A DNA stretch of 48,666 bases from an uncultured Helicobacteraceae bacterium (GTDB taxonomy: Bacteria; Campylobacterota; Campylobacteria; Campylobacterales; Helicobacteraceae). A model generated the notes under the pieces. It was not told the DNA's origin and searched no databases. It saw only the letters and a list, made by a program, of their open reading frames with translations. This document shows, piece after piece, positions 8,683 to 17,554 of this stretch. The first letter of the stretch is position 1; every line of letters begins with the position of its first letter. Made by a program: the position numbers and the translations under genes. The stretch lies in contig CAKUOH010000016.1 in the NCBI GenBank assembly GCA_934668765.1, positions 1 to 48,666 of the forward strand. The letters are read 5' to 3'.

Positions 8683-10128
8683 ATGGAAGCAGTGGAGTTA
8701 TTAAAAGAGCTAATCAAAAGGCAGAGCATTACGCCAAGTGAGTGCGGAATCTATGATATTATAAAGGCGGAATTAGCGGACTTTAAGGCGATTGAATTAG
8801 AAAAAAATGGCGTGAAAAATTTGTTTTTATACAAGGATTTTGGGGTGGATTCTGCCAAAGATTCTGCAAATCAAACCAAAACCGCAGAATCTACCCACCC
8901 CCTGCACCACCCTAGCGCAAGGGAGGTAAAACAAGTGGCAGATTCGCAGAATCTAGACGCAGAATCTCACAATGACACCCATATTGCAAACGCAAATTCT
9001 AGTATTGTGAGCGAAAAATCTGGGTTGTGCAGTTGTGAGCAAGGAAATAGAACTGATAGTTCATTGACGAAGCGAACAACAAATCTCCCCGATTTATCGC
9101 CACAAGACGAATTTGCAAAGCCACATCTTTGTTTTGCAGGACACATTGACATTGTCCCTGCTGGAGATGGCTGGAGCGTCCCACCATTTGAAGCGGTTGT
9201 AAAAAACGGCGTCCTTTATGGCAGAGGAGCGCAGGATATGAAAGGTGGCGTGGCGTGTTTTGTAGCCGCACTTAAAGCGGTGCGCAAATTTAATGGCATT
9301 TTGTCCGTGCTATTAACTAGCGATGAGGAGGGGGATGGCATTTTTGGCACGAAAATTATGCTAGATTTGCTTAAAGAGCGCGGTTTGCTCCCACATTTTG
9401 CCATAGTCGCTGAGCCTACTTGTGAAAAAAAGCTAGGCGATAGCATAAAAATCGGACGGCGTGGCTCAATTAACGGCGTTTTAAAGATTTTTGGCACACA
9501 AGGGCACGCCGCTTACCCGCATAAATGCGTAAATCCCGCGCATTTAATCGCGCCTATTTTAGCGCAAATCGCGGGAGTTGATTTGGATAGTGGCACTTTG
9601 CATTTTGCGCCTAGTAAAATTGTCATTACCGACATTCGCGCAGGTATTGAAGCCACAAATGTAACGCCTAGCGAATTAAGGCTAATGTTTAATGTGCGAA
9701 ATAACCCACTGACTGACAAAAATGCGATTCAAAGCTATATCGAATCGCTCTTAAAAAGCGCGGAGATTCAAAGCTATGATTTGACGCTTAATCAAGGCTC
9801 TTTTCCTTTTATCGCAGATTCGCAAAGGCTGTTAGATTCGCTAATCCCTGCGATAAAAAAGCATACGAATCTTAATCCGCGCCCAAATACAGAGGGCGGG
9901 ACAAGCGATGCGCGGTATTTTAGTGCCTTTGGCGTGGAAGTTGTGGAGTTTGGGCTAGTAAATGATAGGATTCACGCGGTAGATGAGTGCGTGAATCTGC
10001 GTGATATAGAGAAGTTGCGGGATATTTTTGTAAGTTTTATAAGTAATTTTAGCAAACAGATAAAATCTATGGATTGCCACGATTCCGCGCAGAGCGCAGA
10101 ATCTCACAATGACAAAGACAAAAAGTAA
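8683..10128 (+). CDS. dapE: Succinyl-diaminopimelate desuccinylase carrying an in-frame repeat insertion
   Basis: Dinuclear-zinc M20 hydrolase of the lysine/meso-DAP pathway. Metal-binding motifs include CFAGHIDIVP, GRGAQDMKGG, TSDEEGDG and VAEPTCEK, with GRRGSING and a C-terminal NDRIHAVDE. It is 481 residues against about 375-390 for the family. The excess is a polar stretch, about residues 60-145 (nt 8860-9116), between NLFLYKDFG and PHLCFAGHID; it is encoded by repeats C, B and E. The last 15 or so residues are translated from another B repeat. The start chosen is the ATG at 8683, with GGAG 8 nt upstream. An in-frame TTG at 8671 is less likely. The stop codon is immediately followed by the truB ATG. 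All catalytic motifs are intact, so the enzyme could be active. Confidence 0.93.
   Translation: MEAVELLKELIKRQSITPSECGIYDIIKAELADFKAIELEKNGVKNLFLYKDFGVDSAKDSANQTKTAESTHPLHHPSAREVKQVADSQNLDAESHNDTHIANANSSIVSEKSGLCSCEQGNRTDSSLTKRTTNLPDLSPQDEFAKPHLCFAGHIDIVPAGDGWSVPPFEAVVKNGVLYGRGAQDMKGGVACFVAALKAVRKFNGILSVLLTSDEEGDGIFGTKIMLDLLKERGLLPHFAIVAEPTCEKKLGDSIKIGRRGSINGVLKIFGTQGHAAYPHKCVNPAHLIAPILAQIAGVDLDSGTLHFAPSKIVITDIRAGIEATNVTPSELRLMFNVRNNPLTDKNAIQSYIESLLKSAEIQSYDLTLNQGSFPFIADSQRLLDSLIPAIKKHTNLNPRPNTEGGTSDARYFSAFGVEVVEFGLVNDRIHAVDECVNLRDIEKLRDIFVSFISNFSKQIKSMDCHDSAQSAESHNDKDKK
8891..8935. repeat. Repeat C copy inside dapE
   Basis: CTACCCACCCCCTGCACCAC then CGCAAGGGAGG. Encodes part of the DapE insertion (THPLHHPSARE). 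Confidence 0.8.
8935..8977. repeat. Degenerate repeat B copy inside dapE
   Basis: GGCAGATTCGCAGAATC...CTCACAATGAC. Lies between C and E2 in the dapE insertion. Confidence 0.6.
8992..9116 (+). repeat. Repeat E copy E2 inside dapE
   Basis: Exactly 125 bp with perfect terminal repeats GCAAATTC/GAATTTGC. Outer pairing AAATC/GATTT, GGG/CCC and GTTGT/ACAAC with an internal loop; inner stem GAACT/AGTTC around GAT (9050-9062). It encodes EKSGLCSCEQGNRTDSSL and the residues after it. Confidence 0.9.
10071..10114. repeat. Repeat B copy forming the 3' end of dapE
   Basis: GGATTGCCACGATTCC...CTCACAATGACA. Encodes the last residues of DapE (DCHDSAQSAESHND) before the stop at 10126. Confidence 0.75.
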
Positions 10129-10956
10129 ATGCTCTTTGTCGCTCACAAGCCCACAAATATCAGCTCAAATGCTTTTCTTGCCACGCTAAAAAGGCGTTTT
10201 GATAATCGCACACTTGGTTTTAGCGGGACACTTGACCCATTTGCTAGTGGGACGCTTGTAGTGGCAAGTGATAAGCATACGCGACTTTTTAGCCATTTTA
10301 ATTTAAGCCCAAAAGTCTATATTGCCACGCTTTGGCTAGGTGTAGAATCGCCCACGCTTGATATTGAGAAAATCTCGCGTGTGAGTGAGATTCGCGCCTT
10401 TAGTTTGGAGCAGATTTGCGCAGTGTTTGAATCTCTAAAAGGCAAAATCACTTACACGCCACCAAAATTTAGCGCGAAAAAAGTGGGCGGGATTCGCGCT
10501 TATAAATTAGCTAGGCAAAATGCGGATTTTGCGCTAGATTCGCAAGAAATGGAGATTTTTGACATTACGCTAATTAGCTACAATCACCCATTTTTAAACT
10601 TCAAAGTTAGCGTTAGCAAAGGCGCGTATATTCGCTCACTAGGCACAATTATCGCGCAAAATTTAGGCACGATTGGCACACTCTCATCGCTAGTGCGAAT
10701 CAAAGAAGGCGATTTTATCTTTGAAAATTACAAAATGCTAAATGTGCTAGATTTTCTACCCTACCCTAAATTAGAAATCCCTACGCTAGAAATCCCGCAT
10801 TTAAGGGATAAAATCTATAATGGCAAAAAAATCCATTTAGATTCAGCGCAAAAAAATCAGCGATATATTGCGATTTTTGATGATTTTTTTTCTATAATTC
10901 GCATTGATTTTTACGGACGCGTAGAATATATTTTAAATAGGATTGATTTATGTTAG
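10129..10956 (+). CDS. truB: tRNA pseudouridine-55 synthase
   Basis: Isomerises U55 of the tRNA T-loop to pseudouridine. [17 protein letters not shown] contains the catalytic Asp, and KGAYIRSLG and the N-terminal KPTNISSN are also TruB signatures. 275 residues. It starts directly after the dapE stop, and its last 7 nt overlap csrA, so the genes dapE to csrA look translationally coupled. Confidence 0.95.
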   Translation: MLFVAHKPTNISSNAFLATLKRRFDNRTLGFSGTLDPFASGTLVVASDKHTRLFSHFNLSPKVYIATLWLGVESPTLDIEKISRVSEIRAFSLEQICAVFESLKGKITYTPPKFSAKKVGGIRAYKLARQNADFALDSQEMEIFDITLISYNHPFLNFKVSVSKGAYIRSLGTIIAQNLGTIGTLSSLVRIKEGDFIFENYKMLNVLDFLPYPKLEIPTLEIPHLRDKIYNGKKIHLDSAQKNQRYIAIFDDFFSIIRIDFYGRVEYILNRIDLC

Positions 10957-11198
10957 TTTTATCAAGGAAGATAGACGAAGAAATAGTAATCGGCGAGGAC
11001 ATTGTAATCAAAGTCGTATCGGTGCAAAATGGCATTGTAAAGCTTGGATTTGACGCACCGCAGGATAAAGTCATATTGCGTGGCGAGTTAAAAGCTGCAA
11101 TAGTGGGAGAAAATTTAAAGGCATCTCAAAAAGATTTGGTTGAATCAGATTTAGGTGGGGAAATCACAAAATTAGGCAAAATTTTGTCAAAAAAATGA
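10950..11198 (+). CDS. csrA: Carbon storage/translation regulator CsrA
   Basis: RNA-binding dimer that blocks ribosome binding at GGA motifs; in Helicobacter and Campylobacter it affects motility and stress genes. The sequence starts [18 protein letters not shown] and continues with [15 protein letters not shown], both typical. At 82 residues it has a slightly longer C-terminal tail than E. coli CsrA, as in other epsilon members. It overlaps the end of truB by 7 nt. FliW is not in the window. Confidence 0.96.
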   Translation: MLVLSRKIDEEIVIGEDIVIKVVSVQNGIVKLGFDAPQDKVILRGELKAAIVGENLKASQKDLVESDLGGEITKLGKILSKK

Positions 11199-11218
11199 TA
11201 TTTTTTGGATTTTAGATT

Positions 11219-12031
11219 ATGGAGATTTATGCTTATCCAAAGGTAAATATTTGCTTTAAAATTACAAGTATTTTGCAAAATGGCTATTGTGAAATCGCAT
11301 CAAGATTCGTGCTTATAGAGAGTGCGAATCTATGCGATACGATAGAGATTCGCGAATCTAGTGCGTTTCAAATCAGCGGAAATTTTAGTTGTGCAATGCA
11401 AGAAAATACGATTTTTAAGGCAAAGGAAGCGTTGGGGGAATTTTTAGATTCGCAAGGTGCTACCGAAATGCGCGAATCGCTTGAATCTTTTAGTATAGAA
11501 GTGGATAAAAAAATCCCCGCATTTGCAGGACTTGGCGGGGGCAGTAGCGATGCGGCAAGTTATCTAAAAGCGATGAATGAGATTTTGGAGCTAAATTTAG
11601 CGCAAAAGGATTTGATGGAAATTGGCGCGAAAGTGGGCGCAGATGTGAGTTTCTTTTTGTATGATAAAAAAAGCGCAAATGTCTTTGGTATAGGCGAAAA
11701 AGTGGAATTTTTTAGCGAAGATGCGATGGATTTTGAGTTTATAACGCCACCGATTTCGTGTTCTACAAAGGCGGTTTATGATGAGTTTCGTGCGATGATT
11801 CAAAGGCGCGAAGTGGCATTTTTCACGCAAGGGCGAGAGCTTTTGTCGCACGATTCAGCGACTTTGTTGCGCGAAAATACAAGAGAATTTTTAAATGATT
11901 TATACGCTCCTGCTTGCAAAATCTACCCTGATTTGCGCCAATACGCACAGGACGGATATTTTTTTAGTGGAAGTGGCTCTAGCTTTTTTAAGATAAAAGA
12001 TTCGCTAAAATCACGCGAAATTTGGGTATAA
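11219..12031 (+). CDS. ispE: 4-diphosphocytidyl-2-C-methyl-D-erythritol kinase
   Basis: GHMP-family kinase of the non-mevalonate isoprenoid pathway. The ATP loop PAFAGLGGGSSDAASYL is at about residues 97-113; the N-terminal YPKVNICFKI and C-terminal FFSGSGSSFFKI are family signatures. 270 residues, normal for the epsilon-type protein. The ATG is 20 bp after csrA, and smpB starts 1 bp after the stop. Confidence 0.93.
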   Translation: MEIYAYPKVNICFKITSILQNGYCEIASRFVLIESANLCDTIEIRESSAFQISGNFSCAMQENTIFKAKEALGEFLDSQGATEMRESLESFSIEVDKKIPAFAGLGGGSSDAASYLKAMNEILELNLAQKDLMEIGAKVGADVSFFLYDKKSANVFGIGEKVEFFSEDAMDFEFITPPISCSTKAVYDEFRAMIQRREVAFFTQGRELLSHDSATLLRENTREFLNDLYAPACKIYPDLRQYAQDGYFFSGSGSSFFKIKDSLKSREIWV

Positions 12032-12032
12032 A

Positions 12033-12482
12033 ATGAAAATCATCGCAAAAAATAAAAAGGCGCGTTTTGATTATTTTATCCACCAAACGCTAGAAGTTGG
12101 AATCGCACTCAAAGGTAGTGAAGTCAAAGCCGCTAGGCAAAATCGCGTGAATATCAAAGATAGCTTTGTGCGAATTATAAAAGGCGAGGCGTTTTTGTTT
12201 GGGGCACATTTCAGTCATTTAGAGACGACAAATAGCCATTTTAGGCACGATGAACGGCGCACGCGCAAACTTTTGCTAAAACGCAAGGAAATAAACAAAC
12301 TGCACGGACAAGTAAGCCAAAAAGGTTTTAGTATCGTGCCACTCACGGCGTATTTCAAGCGAAAAAATTTAAAACTCCAAATCGCGCTTGTTTCAGGCAA
12401 AAAACTCTATGACAAACGCGAATCCTTAAAGCAAAAAACACTAAAAAGAGAAGCCGAAATGGCAATGAAAAAGTGGCGATAA
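12033..12482 (+). CDS. smpB: SsrA-binding protein
   Basis: Partner of tmRNA in trans-translation. Typical core: GIALKGSEVKAARQNRVNIKDSFVRI, then GAHFSH and a basic C-terminal tail DKRESLKQKTLKREAEMA. 149 residues. It is last in the dapE-truB-csrA-ispE-smpB run. The tmRNA gene itself is not recognisable in the window. Confidence 0.95.
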   Translation: MKIIAKNKKARFDYFIHQTLEVGIALKGSEVKAARQNRVNIKDSFVRIIKGEAFLFGAHFSHLETTNSHFRHDERRTRKLLLKRKEINKLHGQVSQKGFSIVPLTAYFKRKNLKLQIALVSGKKLYDKRESLKQKTLKREAEMAMKKWR

Positions 12483-12635
12483 AATCCGCTTTTAGCTTAA
12501 AACATTAGAATCTTGCCGATTGAGTTGCATTTGTTTAATCGCGTGGGGGTTTTAGATTTGCAAATGATAATTTACTGCAAACCACATTATTTTTACAAAA
12601 AATCTAAAAATCATATAATATGCGAATCTATAAAT

Positions 12636-13991
12636 TTAAACTTCTTTTATAACTCTTAAAATTTCCTTGCCACTGCATTTCGTATCATCTCGGAAAACGG
12701 CGCGCACCATATCCATCCCCGCATAAAAATCTTTCATCGCAGTTAGTGCGATATATCGCCCAAATTCTGTGCATTTAATGATTTTATTTTCTTGCGCAAT
12801 CGCCCCTACTATGCGAAGTCCATTTATCTCTACAAACAAATCCCGCTTTATGTTGCAACTATGCGCTTTTTCAAACACACAAATATCCACTGCGCCTGAA
12901 AAAAGCTGCGTTAAAAACATATAGCGCAAAATATCGCTCCGCCTAAAACTTGCATTTGCGATATTTGCGCTACCACTGCTAGAAATGCGCGACACATAGT
13001 CTTTTAGATTAAAGGCATTGACAAAAAGTCTGCCACCTATAAAGCTAAACGCCCCGCTACCCACGCCTAAATATTGATTATGATAGCTCACATACTCGTC
13101 ATTTAGGGGATTTTGCAAATCTTGCGCTAAATCTTGCGCTAAATCTCGTTGCGAATCTTGCACCGAAAACGACCACGCATTATTGCGCTCATAGTCGCTA
13201 AATTCATCGCATATTACGCGATAAAATGCGTATTCGTTGTCTTGTTCGCTCTCTCCCAAAGCATTTGCGATATTCTTACGCGTTAGCGGAGATTTCATAA
13301 GCGGATAGGTGGTAATCTGCTGTGGTGCGATTTTTTTTGCGATTGCTAAATCATTGCGCAACTGTGATTCGCGCTGAAATGGAAAATTAAAAATCAAGTC
13401 AATGCTTAAAATAGGCAAAATTCCATTTGCTTTGTTTAATTTTTCGATTATCTCGCTACTTGAGCCAAACTTGCTATATCGCCCGATTTTTTGCAAAATC
13501 TCATCATCAAAGCTCTGCACACCACAACTTAAACGCGTGATTAGCCCCTGAAACTGCGCGAGTTTGTTAGGCTCAATGTGATTTGGGTCGCTCTCACAGG
13601 ATATTTCGCGCACGGAAAATAGCTTTTTGCAAAGCTCTAGCGTTTTTAGCAGTTCGCTTTCATTGATAAGTGTCGTGCCACCGCCCACTACAATGCTTTC
13701 AAAGTCAAACCCACGCGCTTTTACCGCCTCTATCTCTAATCGCAACGCCTTGAAATACGCCTCCGCCACGCTTTTTTCATAAATATATTTGTGAAAACTG
13801 CAATAAGGGCATAGCGTGTGGCAAAATGGAATGTGAATGTAGAGCATATCGGGCGCGTGTGGCAGGGCAAAGTCAGGCGTGATGGTTTGGGATTGAAAAC
13901 GAAAGATAAAATTGCGCTTTAATGCGATTTGCATTGCATTATGCGCGTATTTTAGTGCGACTTTTTGCAAAAGATTTGGGGTGTTTTGCAT
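12636..13991 (-). CDS. HemW/HemN-like radical SAM protein
   Basis: Radical SAM enzyme of the coproporphyrinogen III oxidase-like family. The [4Fe-4S] motif is HIPFCHTLCPYCSFHKY (C-x3-C-x2-C), and VVGGGTTLI and SCGVQSFDDEIL follow. HemW-type members act as haem chaperones, while true HemN decarboxylates coproporphyrinogen; I cannot separate them with certainty. It is 451 residues, longer than HemW (about 350-380), with a 47-residue N-terminal extension before the Fe-S motif. A short tandem 12-bp repeat (about 13123-13150) encodes LAQDLAQDL. ATG start with AAAGGA upstream. Transcribed alone. Confidence 0.75.
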   Translation of the reverse strand: MQNTPNLLQKVALKYAHNAMQIALKRNFIFRFQSQTITPDFALPHAPDMLYIHIPFCHTLCPYCSFHKYIYEKSVAEAYFKALRLEIEAVKARGFDFESIVVGGGTTLINESELLKTLELCKKLFSVREISCESDPNHIEPNKLAQFQGLITRLSCGVQSFDDEILQKIGRYSKFGSSSEIIEKLNKANGILPILSIDLIFNFPFQRESQLRNDLAIAKKIAPQQITTYPLMKSPLTRKNIANALGESEQDNEYAFYRVICDEFSDYERNNAWSFSVQDSQRDLAQDLAQDLQNPLNDEYVSYHNQYLGVGSGAFSFIGGRLFVNAFNLKDYVSRISSSGSANIANASFRRSDILRYMFLTQLFSGAVDICVFEKAHSCNIKRDLFVEINGLRIVGAIAQENKIIKCTEFGRYIALTAMKDFYAGMDMVRAVFRDDTKCSGKEILRVIKEV

Positions 13992-14075
13992 TTTTTTATT
14001 CCTTTAATTTGCTTAAATAGCAAGTTTGAAAGTATTTTTAGGCGATTTTAGAGGTTTTGGAGTGCGAAACTGCGA

Positions 14076-14098
14076 AAATAGGACAATAAAGTCCGTTT
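14076..14098 (-). terminator. Possible terminator downstream of hom
   Basis: On the minus strand a GGAC/GTCC stem with a 6-nt loop is flanked by A and T runs, about 60 nt beyond the hom stop. The stem is short, so this is tentative. The hairpin also resembles the inner hairpin of repeat family E. Confidence 0.3.
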
Positions 14099-14156
14099 TT
14101 AAGCAATTAAGCGCGAACAATCCCTTAAAAGCGTCAAAAATACAATCACGCTATTT

Positions 14157-15419
14157 TTATTCCTCTTCGATTCGTATCATAAATGGCTTCTCACTTACCA
14201 CTTCTAGCCCACAAAGCGAATCAATCGCCTTTTTCATATCCGATTCGTTGCTTTTGTGTGTGGATAGCAATAAAATCGCTTCTTTTTTATCTAGCGATTC
14301 GCGCTGGATTAGCATTTTTATAGAGATATTATGCGCTCCCAAAATTGCCGTGATTTTTGCCAAAGTCCCTGCCTTATCTGCGACTTTTAGGCGCAGGTAA
14401 TATCTACTCTCAATGCTATCGATATTTTTTAGCGTTAATCCGCACTCCAAAGGGGCTTTGAAACCAAGCATAGGCGCACTTTTGCCACGCACGATTTCAA
14501 TCAAATCTCCCACCACAGCACTTGCAGTCGCATTGCCACCCGCGCCCGCGCCATAATACATTGTTTCCCCTACCCTATCGCCAATCACGCTAATGCCATT
14601 CATCACGCCATTCACCTTGCTAATCATCTCATCATTGTCAATCATCGCCAAATGGACACGAATCTCCACTTCATCCCCTACCCTTTTGGCGATAGCAAGT
14701 AATTTTATCGTGTAGCCAAATTCTTTTGCGAAAAATATATCATCTTGCGAAATGCCAGAAATGCCTTCAATTAGGATATTTTCAGGCTTTGTGTCGATTC
14801 CAAAGGCAATAGAGCTTAAAATCACTAGCTTATGTGCCGCATCATAGCCGTCAATATCTAAGCTAGGATTCGCCTCTGCGTAGCCCAAATCCTGCGCTTC
14901 TTTTAGCGCGGATTCAAAGTTTATGCCAAAATCCGTCATTTTAGTTAAAATGTAATTGCAAGTGCCATTTAAAATGCCACGAATATTTTGGATATGATTC
15001 GCGCTTAAACCATCGCGCAGAGCCTTAATTATAGGGATTCCACCCGCCACACTTGCTTCAAAGCCGATAATAGCGTCATCATTTATCAAATCATAGCGAT
15101 GATAAGCAAGCATTGCCTTATTTGCAGTGATAAACGCCTTGCCTTTTTGCAGAGCCTTTTTGGCGACTTCAAAAGCTTGCTCCACGCCACCCATTAGCTC
15201 AATGACAATGCTAATTTCATCGTCCTCCAAAATATCATCAATATTTTGACTTAAAGGGATTTGCGATTTTAGTTTGCTAATGTCTTTTGCCACGCCTTTT
15301 TTGATGACAATCTTTGCCCCTGCTCGTGCGCTAATCACATCTTTGTTTGTCAAAAGTAGCTCAACTACCGCGCTACCCACCGTTCCTAATCCTATAATGC
15401 CGATATTTATGGTTTTCAA
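14157..15419 (-). CDS. hom: Homoserine dehydrogenase
   Basis: NADP-dependent reduction of aspartate semialdehyde to homoserine, for threonine and methionine. N-terminal Rossmann fold IGIIGLGTVGSAVVELL, then ITANKAMLA, the catalytic region around GGIPIIKALRDGL and GTCNYILTKM, and a C-terminal ACT domain (about residues 345-420) for feedback control. 420 residues, normal for the monofunctional enzyme. TTG start preceded by AAGG. Downstream of the aminotransferase gene, an order also seen in Campylobacter. Confidence 0.95.
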   Translation of the reverse strand: MKTINIGIIGLGTVGSAVVELLLTNKDVISARAGAKIVIKKGVAKDISKLKSQIPLSQNIDDILEDDEISIVIELMGGVEQAFEVAKKALQKGKAFITANKAMLAYHRYDLINDDAIIGFEASVAGGIPIIKALRDGLSANHIQNIRGILNGTCNYILTKMTDFGINFESALKEAQDLGYAEANPSLDIDGYDAAHKLVILSSIAFGIDTKPENILIEGISGISQDDIFFAKEFGYTIKLLAIAKRVGDEVEIRVHLAMIDNDEMISKVNGVMNGISVIGDRVGETMYYGAGAGGNATASAVVGDLIEIVRGKSAPMLGFKAPLECGLTLKNIDSIESRYYLRLKVADKAGTLAKITAILGAHNISIKMLIQRESLDKKEAILLLSTHKSNESDMKKAIDSLCGLEVVSEKPFMIRIEEE

Positions 15420-15493
15420 AATCTGCCTTTAAAATAAATTTATTTTAGATTCGTGCGAATCTTGCAATGGATTCGCACTAGATTTACGCAAAT

Positions 15494-16693
15494 CTAGCTC
15501 ATTTTTTTAAGATTTTTTGCCGCTTGGCGAATGCGCTTTTCATTTTCGATTAACGCGATTCGCACGAATCCTTCGCCACTCTCGCCAAAGCCAATTCCCG
15601 GGCTAAATGCCACTTTTGCTTCCTGCAAAGCCTTTTTGCAAAATTCCAAACTCCCCAAATGCGCGAATTTTTTAGGAATCTTTGCCCAAATAAACATAGT
15701 CGCTTTTGGCATAGAAATATCCCACCCTGCGTTATTAAAAGCAGTCATTAAAACTTCGGCGCGTTTTTCGTATTTTTGTTTGATTATCTCTACGCAAGAT
15801 TGGTCTTCATTTAGCGCGATAGTTGCGGCAATCTGCGTTGGCGTGTAAGCCCCATAATCTAGCCACGATTTTATTTTTTGCAATGCTTCAATCATCTTTT
15901 TATTTCCCACGACAAATCCTACGCGCCACCCAGCCATATTATAGCTTTTTGAAAGCGTGTAAGTCTCCACTGCGACATCTTTTGCGCCCTTTACTTCCAT
16001 AATGCTAGGCGTTCTAAAATCCCCAAAACAAAGCTCTGCATAAGCAATATCGCTAATAATGTAGAATCGCTCTTTTTTTGCAAGTGCGACTAGCCTTTCA
16101 TAAAAATCTTTATACACAACGATTGTCGTGGGATTGTGCGGAAAATTTACCACCAAAAATTTGGGCTTTGGATAGGCATTGTGGAGCAGATTTTGCAAAT
16201 CGCTAAAAAACGCATCGTAATCTAATAGCATTTCGTTACTATCCCATTTTAGCGGAAGATTGATGACATTTGCGCCATTTAGGATAAATGCGTAGTAGTG
16301 AATGGGATATGCAGGGGAGCAAACGATGGCATTATCGCCCGCATTTGCGATTGCCTGAATGAGATGCACATAGCCTTCTTTGCTTCCCATAGTCGCACAA
16401 ATCTCCGTATCTGCATCCAAATCCACGCCATATTTGCGCTTATACCAATCACTCATCGCAAGGCGGAGCTTATAAATCCCCTTGCTAACGGAATATCCGT
16501 GATTTTTGGGCTTATTTGCTGCTTCGCAAAGTTTATCAATTATATGCTGTGGTGTCGCTCCATCGGGATTCCCCATACTAAAATCAATCACATCTTCGCC
16601 TTTTTGGCGCATTTTTAGTTTTATCTCATTGATTGCGGCAAAGACATATTTTGGCAATCGCTTTATTTTTTCAAACTCAATTTCATCAAACAT
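15494..16693 (-). CDS. Class I PLP aminotransferase (AlaC/AspB-type)
   Basis: Fold-type I aminotransferase. The PLP lysine is in TYTLSKSYNMAGWRVGF; MGNPDGATP, NFPHNPTT and the substrate-binding FVRIALIENE are family motifs. 399 residues. Its closest remembered relatives are Cj0150c and HP0672, annotated as aspartate/alanine/diaminopimelate-type aminotransferases. The neighbouring hom points to aspartate-family amino acids, but substrate specificity cannot be read from sequence. ATG start with GGGGGAG upstream. Confidence 0.85.
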   Translation of the reverse strand: MFDEIEFEKIKRLPKYVFAAINEIKLKMRQKGEDVIDFSMGNPDGATPQHIIDKLCEAANKPKNHGYSVSKGIYKLRLAMSDWYKRKYGVDLDADTEICATMGSKEGYVHLIQAIANAGDNAIVCSPAYPIHYYAFILNGANVINLPLKWDSNEMLLDYDAFFSDLQNLLHNAYPKPKFLVVNFPHNPTTIVVYKDFYERLVALAKKERFYIISDIAYAELCFGDFRTPSIMEVKGAKDVAVETYTLSKSYNMAGWRVGFVVGNKKMIEALQKIKSWLDYGAYTPTQIAATIALNEDQSCVEIIKQKYEKRAEVLMTAFNNAGWDISMPKATMFIWAKIPKKFAHLGSLEFCKKALQEAKVAFSPGIGFGESGEGFVRIALIENEKRIRQAAKNLKKMS

Positions 16694-16729
16694 TTTTTAA
16701 TTCTCCCCCTACTCTACTCTATTTTTGTG

Positions 16730-17554
16730 CTATCGCAAACGCACATTTAGCCCTGATTTTAGATTCGCACTTGTTAGCGAATCAGTGATTTTTATAAACT
16801 TCGTATTATCCACAATGCTAATGCTAAAATCTCGCCCCCTGCTTAATTCCTGTATATCTAATACATTTAAATTCCTATCAAAAAAGACAACTTTGGGATT
16901 AAAAATCTTATTATTGATGCTTTGGACTTCAAGTCGCCCCAAACTCCCCACTTCAAGCCAATATTGTCCGCTCACTTCATAAATATTGATATTATTGCCT
17001 TTGGCGATAAAAGTGGAGTTTGTAATCTTTGAATCCATTAGGCGCAGTTGATATTCCCACTCATTTTGCTTGTTTTTATTGATATTTACCACGACAAAGC
17101 CACTTTTATTTAGCTCATTTAGCAAAATAATGGGGTCGATGATATGCTCTGTGGTAAGCGAAACTTTAATGCTAGAAGTGTCATTTTCATACACTGCTTC
17201 GCTAGGAATAAAATACGAATAGCCCATATATGAAAGACTTTGATTGATTGCTTTTAGCAGTAAAATCGGGCTAGTTTGTGCCACAAAAATCGCACTAAAT
17301 TCCTGTGGCGTGGCAAATTTTAGCTTTAACAAACCATTATTTTGTAGCACAGAAATCACCTTGTAAATATCCAAATTCCCGCCTTTGTAAAAATTGCTTT
17401 GTGGCGAAAAAATCTTATTTATAAAGCTTTTGTTGCGATTGTAATCCGCCTCGCCGATGAGATTGATAATCTTTGAATTAAGCGCACTTTCGGCAAATCC
17501 CACGCTACACGCGCCAAAAATAAGCGCGAAAATTAAAACAAATCGCCTTACCAT
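16730..17554 (-). CDS. Periplasmic protein of unknown function (Cj0151c-type)
   Basis: N-terminal signal peptide MVRRFVLIFALIFGACSVGF, then about 250 residues of mixed alpha/beta with repeated short modules resembling small envelope domains (for example SLTTEHIIDPIILLNELNKSGF). I recognise no catalytic motif. Its start overlaps the end of the upstream RodZ-like gene by 7 nt, so the two are coupled and may work together at the cell envelope (inference). The same pair follows hom/aminotransferase in Campylobacter from memory. Confidence 0.7.
   Translation of the reverse strand: MVRRFVLIFALIFGACSVGFAESALNSKIINLIGEADYNRNKSFINKIFSPQSNFYKGGNLDIYKVISVLQNNGLLKLKFATPQEFSAIFVAQTSPILLLKAINQSLSYMGYSYFIPSEAVYENDTSSIKVSLTTEHIIDPIILLNELNKSGFVVVNINKNKQNEWEYQLRLMDSKITNSTFIAKGNNINIYEVSGQYWLEVGSLGRLEVQSINNKIFNPKVVFFDRNLNVLDIQELSRGRDFSISIVDNTKFIKITDSLTSANLKSGLNVRLR

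Noticed and set aside
8992..9116. Integron attC sites
   Set aside because: The fold-conserved, sequence-variable design recalls attC, but there is no GTTRRRY core site, no integrase and no cassette array; copies lie inside and between ordinary chromosomal genes.
12483..12635. A tmRNA or other RNA gene after smpB
   Set aside because: No tRNA-like ends or T-loop sequence can be seen; the stretch is plain AT-rich intergenic DNA.
13123..13150. 12-bp tandem repeat in the HemW-like gene as a regulatory switch
   Set aside because: The unit is a multiple of three and only two to three copies exist, so length change would not shift the frame.
14076..14098. A ninth E copy downstream of hom
   Set aside because: The GGAC/GTCC hairpin looks like the E inner stem, but the conserved flanks and outer stem are missing; listed only as a possible terminator.
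14026..14400. A plus-strand frame overlapping hom
   Set aside because: Mostly antisense to the conserved ACT domain of hom; no family similarity.
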